This document shows, piece by piece, positions 51,397-59,344 of a stretch of 64,000 nt of DNA. The notes under the pieces are model-generated. The model saw nothing but the letters and a program-made list of their open reading frames with translations. It searched no databases and was not told the origin of the DNA. Source of the stretch: JBGVSA01 sp041807905 (GTDB lineage: Bacteria; Pseudomonadota; Gammaproteobacteria; Burkholderiales; Rhodocyclaceae); contig NZ_JBGVSA010000006.1 in assembly GCF_041807905.1 (NCBI RefSeq), positions 127,277-191,276 on the forward strand, read 5' to 3'. The translations under genes and the position numbers were made by a program. The first letter of the stretch is position 1, and the number at the start of each line of letters is the position of its first letter.

Positions 51397-51480
51397 GGCG
51401 CATCCCCCCAGGTGATCCACCCTCGGCACAAGCCCCGCGAAGCTGTGCCCTCCCCGCCCGCAAACAGCTCCGGACTGCCG

Positions 51481-52908
51481 CTACACGACAATCGCGCCGG
51501 TCGCCAGCGCGTACAGCGCGGCCAGCGCGACAACGACGATGAACACAAAGGCGATGCGCTCCGTCGGCGAAAACACGGGCCCTTCCCGGTCTTTCATGGC
51601 GTACAGGTAAAGCAGCGTTCCCGGTGCATAAAGCAGTGTAGACAGCAGAAGAAACTTCAGCCCGCCCGCATAGATCATCCCGGCCGTATAGACCGTGGCG
51701 ATGCCGCCGTAGATACCCTGGCGCACGCGGCGATCGCCCGGCAGGTAGGTCTCCCCCGTCCAGGCCAGCTTCAACCCGTAGGCGGCCACCAGCAGATAGG
51801 GCACGAGCGTCATGGCGCTCGTCATCTTCAGTGCCAGCGTGAAAGCCTGTTCGGCGAACCAGGTCACGATGAGGAACACCTGGATCACGATGTTCGTCAG
51901 CCACAGCGCCGAAATCGGAACGCCGTGGGCGTTCTCGCGGGCCAGGAACGACGGCATCGTGCCGTTCAGCGCCGCCGAATGAAGCACCTCGGCCGCAAGC
52001 AGCGACCACGACAGATAGTTGCCCAAAATCGATATCAGCATGCCGATGCTGACGAAAACCCTGCCCCACGGACCGACGAGCGCCGCCATGACACCCGCCA
52101 TGGCCGGCGTGGGAAGCTCCGCCAGGTCCGGGCGCAGCAGCACGCCGTAAGAGAGCATCGTAGTGGCGACCAGCAGCGACAGCACGGTCAGAAAGCCCAG
52201 CACGGTGGCCAGCCCCACGTCCTTGCGCCGCGCGGCATAGCGCGAATACACGCTGGCCCCTTCAATGCCGACAAACACGAACACCGTCACCAGCATGGTG
52301 TTCCGCGTCTGACTGGCCACGCTGGACAGACTTGCGGTTTCATCGCCCCAGAAATTGGCCGCAAAAATCTCCGGTCGAAAACCGGCAATGGCAACGGCAA
52401 TGAAGATGGCGATCGGCACCAGCTTCGCAACCGTCCCGATGGTATTGACCGCCGCCGCCTCCTTGATACCGCGCGCCACCAAAAGGTGCACGCCCCACAG
52501 CAGCAATGACGCGGACACAATGGCCACCACCGTGGTGCCGTCACCAAAGACCGGAAAGAACAGCCCGAGCGTGGCCTTGATCAACACCAGGCAAGCGGTA
52601 TCGGCAAGGCAGCAGCCGATCCAGTAGCCCACAGCGGCGACAAAGCCCATGTAGTTGCCAAAACCGGCCTTGGCATAGGCATAAATGCCACTGTCCAGAT
52701 CGGGACGGCGGCGCGACAGGATCTGGAACACGAACGCCAGGCTCAGCATGCCGGCAGCGGCGATCGTCCAGGCGATCATCGCGCCTGCCGCCCCCGTGGC
52801 GCGCCCGAACGCCGAGGGCAGCACGAATATTCCAGATCCGACCATGGACCCGATAGCAAGGGCTGTCAGTGCCCCCAACGACAGTCTGGCCTGATTTGCG
52901 TCGGTCAT
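51481..52908 (-). CDS. Second ArcD-like basic amino acid antiporter (APC family)
   Basis: A 475-residue carrier, clearly paralogous to the 48605-50029 product: GSMVGSGIFVLPSAFG, FVFVGIEGASVYSRYAARRKDVGLATVLGF, ENAHGVPISALWLTNIVIQ and LLYAPGTLLYLYAMKDREG all align. The substrate is probably a basic amino acid or its amine/ornithine product, but the duplicate may have changed specificity. It starts the same-strand run of carrier, porin, carrier, deiminase. Confidence 0.88.
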   Translation of the reverse strand: MTDANQARLSLGALTALAIGSMVGSGIFVLPSAFGRATGAAGAMIAWTIAAAGMLSLAFVFQILSRRRPDLDSGIYAYAKAGFGNYMGFVAAVGYWIGCCLADTACLVLIKATLGLFFPVFGDGTTVVAIVSASLLLWGVHLLVARGIKEAAAVNTIGTVAKLVPIAIFIAVAIAGFRPEIFAANFWGDETASLSSVASQTRNTMLVTVFVFVGIEGASVYSRYAARRKDVGLATVLGFLTVLSLLVATTMLSYGVLLRPDLAELPTPAMAGVMAALVGPWGRVFVSIGMLISILGNYLSWSLLAAEVLHSAALNGTMPSFLARENAHGVPISALWLTNIVIQVFLIVTWFAEQAFTLALKMTSAMTLVPYLLVAAYGLKLAWTGETYLPGDRRVRQGIYGGIATVYTAGMIYAGGLKFLLLSTLLYAPGTLLYLYAMKDREGPVFSPTERIAFVFIVVVALAALYALATGAIVV

Positions 52909-53099
52909 ATTGGGCGCCGGTCTCCTGCCTGGCCTGCTCGATCGTCATGTATCCCGCTCAGTCAGAGTCAAGGATATTTTGCGGCGCATAGCAAGGACGC
53001 CGGGCTCAGCCGGATGAAACCGGCCGGCCTCGCGGACGCCCACGAAAACCGCGTATCGCGGTGTCGCGGAACCACGACGCGCGCCGTCCGACGCACGAC

Positions 53100-53144
53100 A
53101 AAAAGCCCGGCGACCGCCCTGCGCAGGGACGATCGTCGGGCCTT
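53100..53144 (-). terminator. Rho-independent terminator after the OmpA-domain gene
   Basis: On the minus strand GCCCGACGATCG pairs with the later CGGTCGCCGGGC (a long, slightly imperfect GC stem with an inner CCCTGCGCAGGG hairpin), followed by five T (plus-strand A run 53100-53104). It lies just downstream of the 53175 stop. The rest of the 52909-53174 gap shows no gene. Confidence 0.65.
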
Positions 53145-53174
53145 CGGTTGATGGCGCGGATGCGGGCTGGGCCG

Positions 53175-54392
53175 CTACTTGGCGAGCACGTTGATATCGA
53201 CACGCCAGTTGCGAACGCGTCCTTCGGGCGTGTCGTTACTGGCGACGGGGCGTTCCTGCCCGTAGCCTGTTGCCTGCAATCGGTCGGACTCCACGCCGAG
53301 TGCGACGAGGGCATCCACCACCTTCTGGGCGCGCTCGCCGGACAAGGCCCGCGCGCTCTCCGGCGTGACGGAATTGTCGGTATAGCCCCCCACCCTGATG
53401 CGCAGCGCGGGGAAGGCGCCCATGATCGAGGCAATATTCCGCAATTGTTCGTCGGACGCCGGGGCCAGTTCATTGGAGCCCGGCTCGAAAGTAAGGCGAT
53501 CGAGGTTGAACCACAGGTTTTCGTCGACCGCCTTCGAGCCGTCTTCGACAAATGCGATCAGCTTGTTCTCGACGCCGAGGCGCGGCACGAACAACTCTGT
53601 TTCGTCCGGCAATATGAGGTCGCCGAAGAAGCCCAACGCGGGATCGTAGGCTTCATGGCGGCCGGTCGATTGATCCTCCGTCGTCTGCACCGACGACGTC
53701 CGGCCCAGGTTCTGAAAAGCCGGCGCATGCTCGCCAGCACCCGTCCGCCACACTGCGAGCGCGGCAAAGCCGATCAACACGAGAAGCAATATCCACGGCC
53801 ATACGGAGCGCGACGGCACCTGCGGCACGGGCGGCATCGGCGGACGGGGCGCGGCCTCGGGCGAGGCGCCGTACCACGCAGCCAATCGCGCGGGCAGGCA
53901 AGCGACGAGCGCATCGTAGTCCTGGCTGACACGGTTGATCATGTCGCCCAGGCAGCCGCCCCGCGCACCGATGTGCTGCGCGAGAAACACCGCCATCAGC
54001 AGAACGCATTGACGAAGCATGCGCGAACTCTCAGCGACACCGGCGGCACCGTTCGTACTCAGCGTCGATTCGACGTAATCGATGCGGCCTCCGAACAACT
54101 GGGCCAGCACGCCGTCGACCACCGCCGCCAGCGGCAGATTCTCGCGGGACGTTGCCAAGGGCGAATCGCTCAGAACACGGTCGATGCCACCCAGGCCATT
54201 GAGTTCCTGCAGCACCCGGGCCAGCGCGCCCGGCAAGGCGCTGTCGTGCTTGCGGTCGCCCATCGCGACGAGCAGCACGGCGAATGACACCTTCATGTCG
54301 CGATCCACGGACGACCGGGTCAGGCTCCAGTGCGAGGCCATACCTGCGGCCGCTTGCCCGGCCCATTCGATGATTTCTTCCAGAATATTCAT
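53175..54392 (-). CDS. OmpA-domain inner-membrane protein with DUF937-like N-terminus
   Basis: A 405-residue protein in three parts. Residues 1-175 form a helical domain whose GGRIDYVESTLSTNGAAGVAESS and LLMAVFLAQHIGARGG resemble DUF937/YidB-type proteins. One membrane helix (VWPWILLLVLIGFAALAVW) lies near residue 200. The C-terminal OmpA peptidoglycan-binding domain (about residues 290-405) has LRIRVGGYTDN and ALSGERAQKVVDALVALGV with RVDINV at the end. It should sit in the inner membrane and bind the cell wall. ATG 54392 overlaps the upstream small ORF by one base. Confidence 0.8.
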   Translation of the reverse strand: MNILEEIIEWAGQAAAGMASHWSLTRSSVDRDMKVSFAVLLVAMGDRKHDSALPGALARVLQELNGLGGIDRVLSDSPLATSRENLPLAAVVDGVLAQLFGGRIDYVESTLSTNGAAGVAESSRMLRQCVLLMAVFLAQHIGARGGCLGDMINRVSQDYDALVACLPARLAAWYGASPEAAPRPPMPPVPQVPSRSVWPWILLLVLIGFAALAVWRTGAGEHAPAFQNLGRTSSVQTTEDQSTGRHEAYDPALGFFGDLILPDETELFVPRLGVENKLIAFVEDGSKAVDENLWFNLDRLTFEPGSNELAPASDEQLRNIASIMGAFPALRIRVGGYTDNSVTPESARALSGERAQKVVDALVALGVESDRLQATGYGQERPVASNDTPEGRVRNWRVDINVLAK

Positions 54393-54718
54393 TATGTGTT
54401 TCTTGATCGGTGCATCCACCGGATGCGACCGATACGCGTTGGACTTCTCGAATCGATGTGCTCTGCTCCCCGCGTAGCCGCCACGTCGACGACCGGTTCC
54501 GGTGCTGCCGCTGTGTCTTGCCGCGCGAGCGCCGATTCCAGCTCCAGGATGCGCGCCTGCATGTGCGGCGCTGCGCGCAGCAAGCGCGCCACGGCGCACC
54601 AGTAGCCGCTCGTCGCCTCGGTATCCTCGCAGTCCCACTCAAAAATGCGCTGAAGCGCGGCATCGAGGGCTATCGGTGAATCCGCCATGGCGGACCAGAT
54701 TGCGTCGTCTTCAGGCAT
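54392..54718 (-). CDS. Small acidic protein coupled to the OmpA-domain gene
   Basis: 108 residues (MPEDDAIWSAMADSPIALDAALQRIFEWDCE...), cytoplasmic, without membrane segments; the C-terminal part is Arg-rich. Its TAA shares a base with the ATG of the OmpA-domain gene, which indicates coupled translation and perhaps a complex. No family recognised. ATG 54718 has CAGGAG upstream. Confidence 0.6.
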   Translation of the reverse strand: MPEDDAIWSAMADSPIALDAALQRIFEWDCEDTEATSGYWCAVARLLRAAPHMQARILELESALARQDTAAAPEPVVDVAATRGAEHIDSRSPTRIGRIRWMHRSRNT

Positions 54719-54783
54719 CACGTGCTCCTGTTGCTGTGTTCGGATCAGCGGATCGCCGCACACGCAGCGACCCGCCGTGCTGC

Positions 54784-56553
54784 TCACTCGGCCGGAGGCG
54801 CTTCCTTGGTGCGCGGGGTGGATTTGCGCTTGCTTCCGGTCGCCTTGCTCGTTGTCGTCGTCCGGCGCGCTTTGGTCTTTTTCGCCCCCTTGGCGGCGGG
54901 TGCGGCCTCTTCGGGTGTGCCCAGTCGTGCCGCCAGCGCCGCGCGCGTGGCGTCGACCACGTCGCTCCAGTCGCCGAAATGCTTCTGGCGGATGATGCGG
55001 ATGGAGTCGTACCAGGGTGAGGATTCCTGCTCCCGTCCCCAGATGAACGAGCCCACGCGGTCGAGCATCAGCACCGTCGGCGCGCCCACGGCGCCCGCCA
55101 GATGCGCCGTCGACGTGCAGGTCGTCACAACACAATCCACCGCCTGCAACAGCGCGGCCGTGCTGATAAAGTTCTTCAGCTCCGGGCCCCAATCGATTAC
55201 GTTCAAACCCTTCTGGCGCAGTGTCGTGGCCACCTCGCTGCAATTCGGGTTCACCGAGTGGAACACCACGTTGTCCATGGCCAGGAGTTTTTCGAGCTGC
55301 AGCACGGGCAACGAGCGCGCGTCGTTGCGCGGCTGCACCGGGTTGCCGGTCCACGCCAGCGCCACGTGCATCTTGCCGTCGCCCACGCCGAGCTTCTTGC
55401 GCCAACGCCCTATGCGGTTCGGGCCGGCGTTCAGGTAAGGCGTGCCCGGCAGCGAATCGCTGGCAAAACCGAACAGCGCGCCGCAGCTCATCAACGGAAT
55501 GTGGTAACTCGTCGGCGCGAGAAAATCCACGTTCAGCATGACGTCATGGGGAATCAGCGGGCGGAACAGATCCGCCACCGGCCCGAAGCAACCGAACACC
55601 AGCTTGCCGCCCTCGGCCCGCACGCGTTCGGCGATCATCGGCAAAAAGCGGATCAGCCAGATGGCATCGCCGTAGCCCTGCTCCAGCCACACGCCCAGCG
55701 TGCGCCCTTCGAGCGATTCGCCGCGCCACTGCGGCACGCCGCAATCATGTTCGCGCGCATAGAGTTGCTCGCGCAGGCCGGTCAGCGAAAACCGCGCGTG
55801 CATGTTCGCCCAGCCGGTCTGCCACTGGCCCAGGCGCAATTCGAGTTCGCCCAGCGGCAGGCGCAGGCGATCGTCTTCGGGGTGTTTTTCGACCATGCGC
55901 CGCAAGAACACCAGCGCGTCGTCGAAACGCCAATCGTCGATTAACGCCAGCGCCAGGTTCACATGCGCGTGCGGGTGTTCGGGGTCGAGCCGCAATGCCG
56001 CCTCGCACGCCTTCACCGCCTCGGCCGAGCGGTACTGCATGCGCAGCGCCACGCCCAGGTTCGAAAACGCGTCGGCGCTGCCCGGCTGGCGCTTGAGCAT
56101 GTAGCGGCAAGCCTGCTCTGCTTCGACATAGCGCTTGCCGGCAATGAAAGCCGCCGCGCGGCACAGCGGGAGCAACGGATCGGCATTCGGGTCCAGCGCC
56201 CAGGCGCGTTCCAGCAACGGGCCGGCCTCTTTCGCGTTGGTGCTGATCAGCAGCAGGCTGCGGCCATACAGGTACCAGGCGAACGCGCTGTCGCCAAAGC
56301 GTTCGGTGGCGCGCCGTGCCAGCATGCGGGCGATGTGCGGCGCGCCGGCCTGATCGATGATCTGCGCCACCAGCGGCAGCGCCTCATTTTCGGCAAGGCT
56401 GTCGAACCGCGTCAGCAACTCATCGAACAACAGCCACTGGTTGAGCGCGTCCGGTCGTTCGAACAGCACATTGATGCACGACTGTGTCGTCGCAACGAAT
56501 TTCTCGACGAGGGGATCGCTCAGGGGTTTTTCGGAAATGGCCAACTCACTCAT
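54784..56553 (-). CDS. TPR protein with glycosyltransferase-like C-terminal domain
   Basis: 589 residues. Residues about 95-260 contain four or more tetratricopeptide repeats (ADAFSNLGVALRMQYRSAEAVKACEAALRLDPEHP is spread over one such unit). From about 270 to 535 runs a glycosyltransferase GT-B-like domain as in TPR/heptosyltransferase-type or GT41-like enzymes (VALAWTGNP, then DCVVTTCTSTAHLAGAVGAPTVLML). The last 50 residues are a Lys/Thr/Pro tail. Such proteins often glycosylate surface proteins; the adhesin gene lies 3 kb away. Acceptor and sugar are unknown. Confidence 0.75.
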   Translation of the reverse strand: MSELAISEKPLSDPLVEKFVATTQSCINVLFERPDALNQWLLFDELLTRFDSLAENEALPLVAQIIDQAGAPHIARMLARRATERFGDSAFAWYLYGRSLLLISTNAKEAGPLLERAWALDPNADPLLPLCRAAAFIAGKRYVEAEQACRYMLKRQPGSADAFSNLGVALRMQYRSAEAVKACEAALRLDPEHPHAHVNLALALIDDWRFDDALVFLRRMVEKHPEDDRLRLPLGELELRLGQWQTGWANMHARFSLTGLREQLYAREHDCGVPQWRGESLEGRTLGVWLEQGYGDAIWLIRFLPMIAERVRAEGGKLVFGCFGPVADLFRPLIPHDVMLNVDFLAPTSYHIPLMSCGALFGFASDSLPGTPYLNAGPNRIGRWRKKLGVGDGKMHVALAWTGNPVQPRNDARSLPVLQLEKLLAMDNVVFHSVNPNCSEVATTLRQKGLNVIDWGPELKNFISTAALLQAVDCVVTTCTSTAHLAGAVGAPTVLMLDRVGSFIWGREQESSPWYDSIRIIRQKHFGDWSDVVDATRAALAARLGTPEEAAPAAKGAKKTKARRTTTTSKATGSKRKSTPRTKEAPPAE

Positions 56554-56609
56554 GGGACGAACCAGTCTTCAATCTCAGCTATTCAATGCATTCCGGCGAG
56601 GTGCCGGAT

Positions 56610-57038
56610 TTACGAACCGGCCGCCGGCAGGCGACGGAAAACCAGCACGTGCCCGGTGCGGACTTCCTTGAACACCCACTCCTGGGCACTCGTGGGTTTC
56701 ACCTCGTACACATCGCTGGTGAAATCCTTGGTGCTATCGACGGCCCGGCCATTGACGGTCAGCGTCCACTGGGCCAGCAGCCCGTTCGAGCATCCCCAGC
56801 GGCCCACGCTGACAAAGGGCGGAACGCCCGGCATCGTTCCGTGCAGCTCGAACTCGCCGTTCGTCTTTTGATTGATGGAAAACTGCAGGCCGGTAGCAAC
56901 GTCAGAGGCCGACCAATTGCCGACCATCGCGCTCTCGCACGCGCCGTCATTGGCGGCCTGTGCCCACGCGCTGCCGCACAGCGCAAACAACAAGGCGAAC
57001 ACGGCCGCTCTTGCGAAATGAATATGACGCGTAAACAT
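56610..57038 (-). CDS. Secreted protein of unknown function
   Basis: 142 residues. A signal peptide (AAVFALLFALCGSAWAQA) precedes a small beta-rich domain (CESAMVGNWSASDVATGLQFSINQ, then EFELHGTMPG). Two cysteines, in the ACES and WGCS segments, could form a disulfide. No family recognised; the layout suggests a lipocalin- or META-like small periplasmic protein, which is only a guess. It begins 57 bases from the TPR gene on the same strand. Confidence 0.65.
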   Translation of the reverse strand: MFTRHIHFARAAVFALLFALCGSAWAQAANDGACESAMVGNWSASDVATGLQFSINQKTNGEFELHGTMPGVPPFVSVGRWGCSNGLLAQWTLTVNGRAVDSTKDFTSDVYEVKPTSAQEWVFKEVRTGHVLVFRRLPAAGS

Positions 57039-57352
57039 TCAACGCTCCGAAATGATTGATGCAGGGGTTTCAGCGAGGATTCGCGGCGCACCTGGAGATG
57101 CGCGCGTCGAAAACAACCGGGGAATAACGTGAAGTGACTTCCGAATCCGACGGACGAAAGCATGACATTCCGAACCCCCTCGCACCATCGGATCAGTCTC
57201 AATTCGCCGCCCCGGAAATACTATTTAAAGAACTGCCAGACTCACGCTGCGCGGTCGCTTTCGCCAGCCCGTCATACGTATGCGGACTGGCCCGATCGAT
57301 GCCGGCGACATCGCAGCGGGCCACGAAAAACACACGCCCGGTCGGTCTGCAA
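57039..57352. other. Gap between secreted protein gene and LuxR-type gene
   Basis: 314 bases. Small overlapping open frames exist on both strands but none has a ribosome site and a plausible product. The middle (57215-57235) is AT-rich (ATACTATTTAAAG) and may be a promoter for the minus-strand genes to the left. Nothing else seen. Confidence 0.4.
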
Positions 57353-57940
57353 TTACTCGCGCTCGTTGCGCAGCAGCGCAGCCAGAGACGGATCGCCGCG
57401 CGTCTTTTCGAGCGCGGTCGATTTGTATAACGACACGGTCTTCGGGCTCAGCTTCAGCAACAGCGCCAGTTCCTTGACGCCCAGGCCATCGAGCAACCCC
57501 ACCAGCACCGCGCATTCGCGTCGCGTCAGGCGCGAAAAATGCCATTCATCGACCGACGGCGTACACACGAACCCGCGCGAAACGGCGATCAACAGATCGT
57601 GCAATTGGGGGTGCTCGTCGGGCGCGTTCGACACCACCGCACTGGCACCCTCGCAGCGCAGCGCCGCTGCCAGCGGAGACTGGACGACAGGCGTCAATGC
57701 GACCACCTGCCTGAAACTGCCGCTGGCAATGATCTTCGACGCCGCCAGGTAGGCAGGAAAAGACGCCTTGTAGATGCTGATCACCGCCAGATCGGAGCGC
57801 AGGTCGCAATGCTGTCGATCCCAGCTCAACAGATCGAGACTCGACACGACCCGGAACCGGTTGTCGCGGTCCAGAACATTCAGCAGCGCCAGACCGTAAA
57901 TCGGATAGTCACAGAAGAAAGTCACACTCAGGGCAGACAT
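57353..57940 (-). CDS. LuxR/RcsB-type regulator with degenerate receiver
   Basis: 195 residues. The N-terminal 120 residues have the alternating pattern of a response-regulator receiver, but the place of the phospho-acceptor reads DLAVISIYKAS without the usual Asp. The C-terminal LuxR (GerE) helix-turn-helix shows LTRRECAVLVGLLDGLGVKELALLLKLSPKTVSLYKSTALEK. RcsB/FimZ-like regulators of this type control surface structures; here it could regulate the adhesin cluster. It probably works without phosphorylation. Confidence 0.82.
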   Translation of the reverse strand: MSALSVTFFCDYPIYGLALLNVLDRDNRFRVVSSLDLLSWDRQHCDLRSDLAVISIYKASFPAYLAASKIIASGSFRQVVALTPVVQSPLAAALRCEGASAVVSNAPDEHPQLHDLLIAVSRGFVCTPSVDEWHFSRLTRRECAVLVGLLDGLGVKELALLLKLSPKTVSLYKSTALEKTRGDPSLAALLRNERE

Positions 57941-58125
57941 ACTCCCTCCACTTCAGACCGAGCGCGCCGCCGACCGGCAAATCGCCGGTAGTCGCCTGGC
58001 GCGGATCGATGAATCTGGCCTTGCCTGCGATGCATGCGCCGCCGCGTGGCGCGGCGGCACATGGCGGGTACGACGCGTGCGCGGGCATCCGCTTCGCGCC
58101 GTATCCGGAACCGACTGGCGCGGCC

Positions 58126-59277
58126 TTACTGCGCCACGCGGATTTCCACGCGCCGGTTCGGTTGCAGGCACTTGATGGTCGCGTTGGTCTGCGGGCCCGG
58201 GCACGACACCACCGGAGCCGCGCTCCCCTTCCCGCTCGCCGTCATCGGCACCGTCACGCCATTGGCGCGCAGGTACGCCATCACCGTCTGCGCACGCTTG
58301 AGCGAAAGCTGCTCGTTGTAGCGCGCATCGCCAAAGCGATCCGTGTGGCCCACGATCGTCACCGACTTGACCGCGTTCACCTGCTTCAACGCGGCAGCCA
58401 GATGATCCAGCCTCTTCGCGCCCTCGGGCATCATCCCCTTGCGGTCGCTGCGGTCGAACGCGAACAGAGCGTCGGCATCGAGGTTGATCACCGGCGGCAG
58501 CACGACCATCGGCGGCGGGGGCGGCGCGGGCTTGGTCGCCTGCGGCACGCTACAGTTTTCCAGCTCCTTGCCGCCAAGCACGAGTTGCGCCTCGACCGCC
58601 TCGGCTTTCTTCTGCGCCGCGTCGTAATTGCGCGCCCATGCGTCATGGCCGGCGTGCATCAATCGCACCTCCTGGCACGCCACCCGTTTCTGCGCTGGCG
58701 GGCAGTACGGCATGCGCGGGTCGATCTTGAAACCATTGATGCGGCGCCACAGATCGGGGCGCACCGTCGTGCTCGTACGCATCGCAGGGTTCCCGGCCGG
58801 CAGCGATCTGGCGTTCAGTTCCATGCCGGTGATCAGCGTGTCGGCGCGGCTCATGGCTTCTTCCACAAAACCCCAGCCATTGCGCGCGGCCTGCTCCTCG
58901 CGCCCGGCGTCGATCCAGCATTGCGCCTTGGCCGAGTAATAATCGTTGCGCGCGGCCAAGGGCTTCATCCGTTGCTGCAAGCCATCGAGGCCGGCCGAAC
59001 GATTCTTCATGTACGGCCCGTGCTGCTGCATCCACGTGTCGGCCGTAAGAGCCTCGCGCGCCACGCCAGGGTCCTGCGCGGCACCCTGTTCGCGGTTCGT
59101 GGCGAGCATCTTCTTGCGATCCAGCGCGCCCGCCTCGGCCGTCTGCGGCGTCGCCCAGCCCGACTCGCGCGCGCTCGGGTCGGCAATGCCGAGCTTGTCG
59201 CGCGCTTCGTGATTGGCACAGCCCGAAGCGAGCGCCGCCAACACCATCAGGCAAATCGATTTATATACAAACGTCAT
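58126..59277 (-). CDS. OmpA-family outer-membrane lipoprotein
   Basis: 383 residues. ATG 59277 starts a lipoprotein signal with LASGC near residue 20. A helical, charged middle (about residues 25-230) precedes a Pro stretch and the OmpA domain (about 265-383): LDADALFAFDRSDRKGMMPEG, SVTIVGHTDRFGDARYNEQLSLKRAQTV and RRVEIRVAQ. It anchors the outer membrane to peptidoglycan. It lies 68 bases after the adhesin gene; OmpA lipoproteins are common partners of trimeric adhesins. Confidence 0.88.
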   Translation of the reverse strand: MTFVYKSICLMVLAALASGCANHEARDKLGIADPSARESGWATPQTAEAGALDRKKMLATNREQGAAQDPGVAREALTADTWMQQHGPYMKNRSAGLDGLQQRMKPLAARNDYYSAKAQCWIDAGREEQAARNGWGFVEEAMSRADTLITGMELNARSLPAGNPAMRTSTTVRPDLWRRINGFKIDPRMPYCPPAQKRVACQEVRLMHAGHDAWARNYDAAQKKAEAVEAQLVLGGKELENCSVPQATKPAPPPPPMVVLPPVINLDADALFAFDRSDRKGMMPEGAKRLDHLAAALKQVNAVKSVTIVGHTDRFGDARYNEQLSLKRAQTVMAYLRANGVTVPMTASGKGSAAPVVSCPGPQTNATIKCLQPNRRVEIRVAQ

Positions 59278-59290
59278 TCCATATACGAGA

Positions 59291-59326
59291 TGGGCCACCG
59301 CCGGGTATGACCCCGTCGGTGGCCCA
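59291..59326. terminator. Hairpin between adhesin and OmpA lipoprotein genes
   Basis: A perfect 10-bp inverted repeat TGGGCCACCG/CGGTGGCCCA (59291-59300, 59317-59326) with a 16-base loop that can form a smaller GGGTATGACCC hairpin. There is no T tract. It may weaken rather than stop transcription from the adhesin gene into the lipoprotein gene. Confidence 0.4.
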
Positions 59327-59344
59327 AACTCCCTCCTCTGCTGA

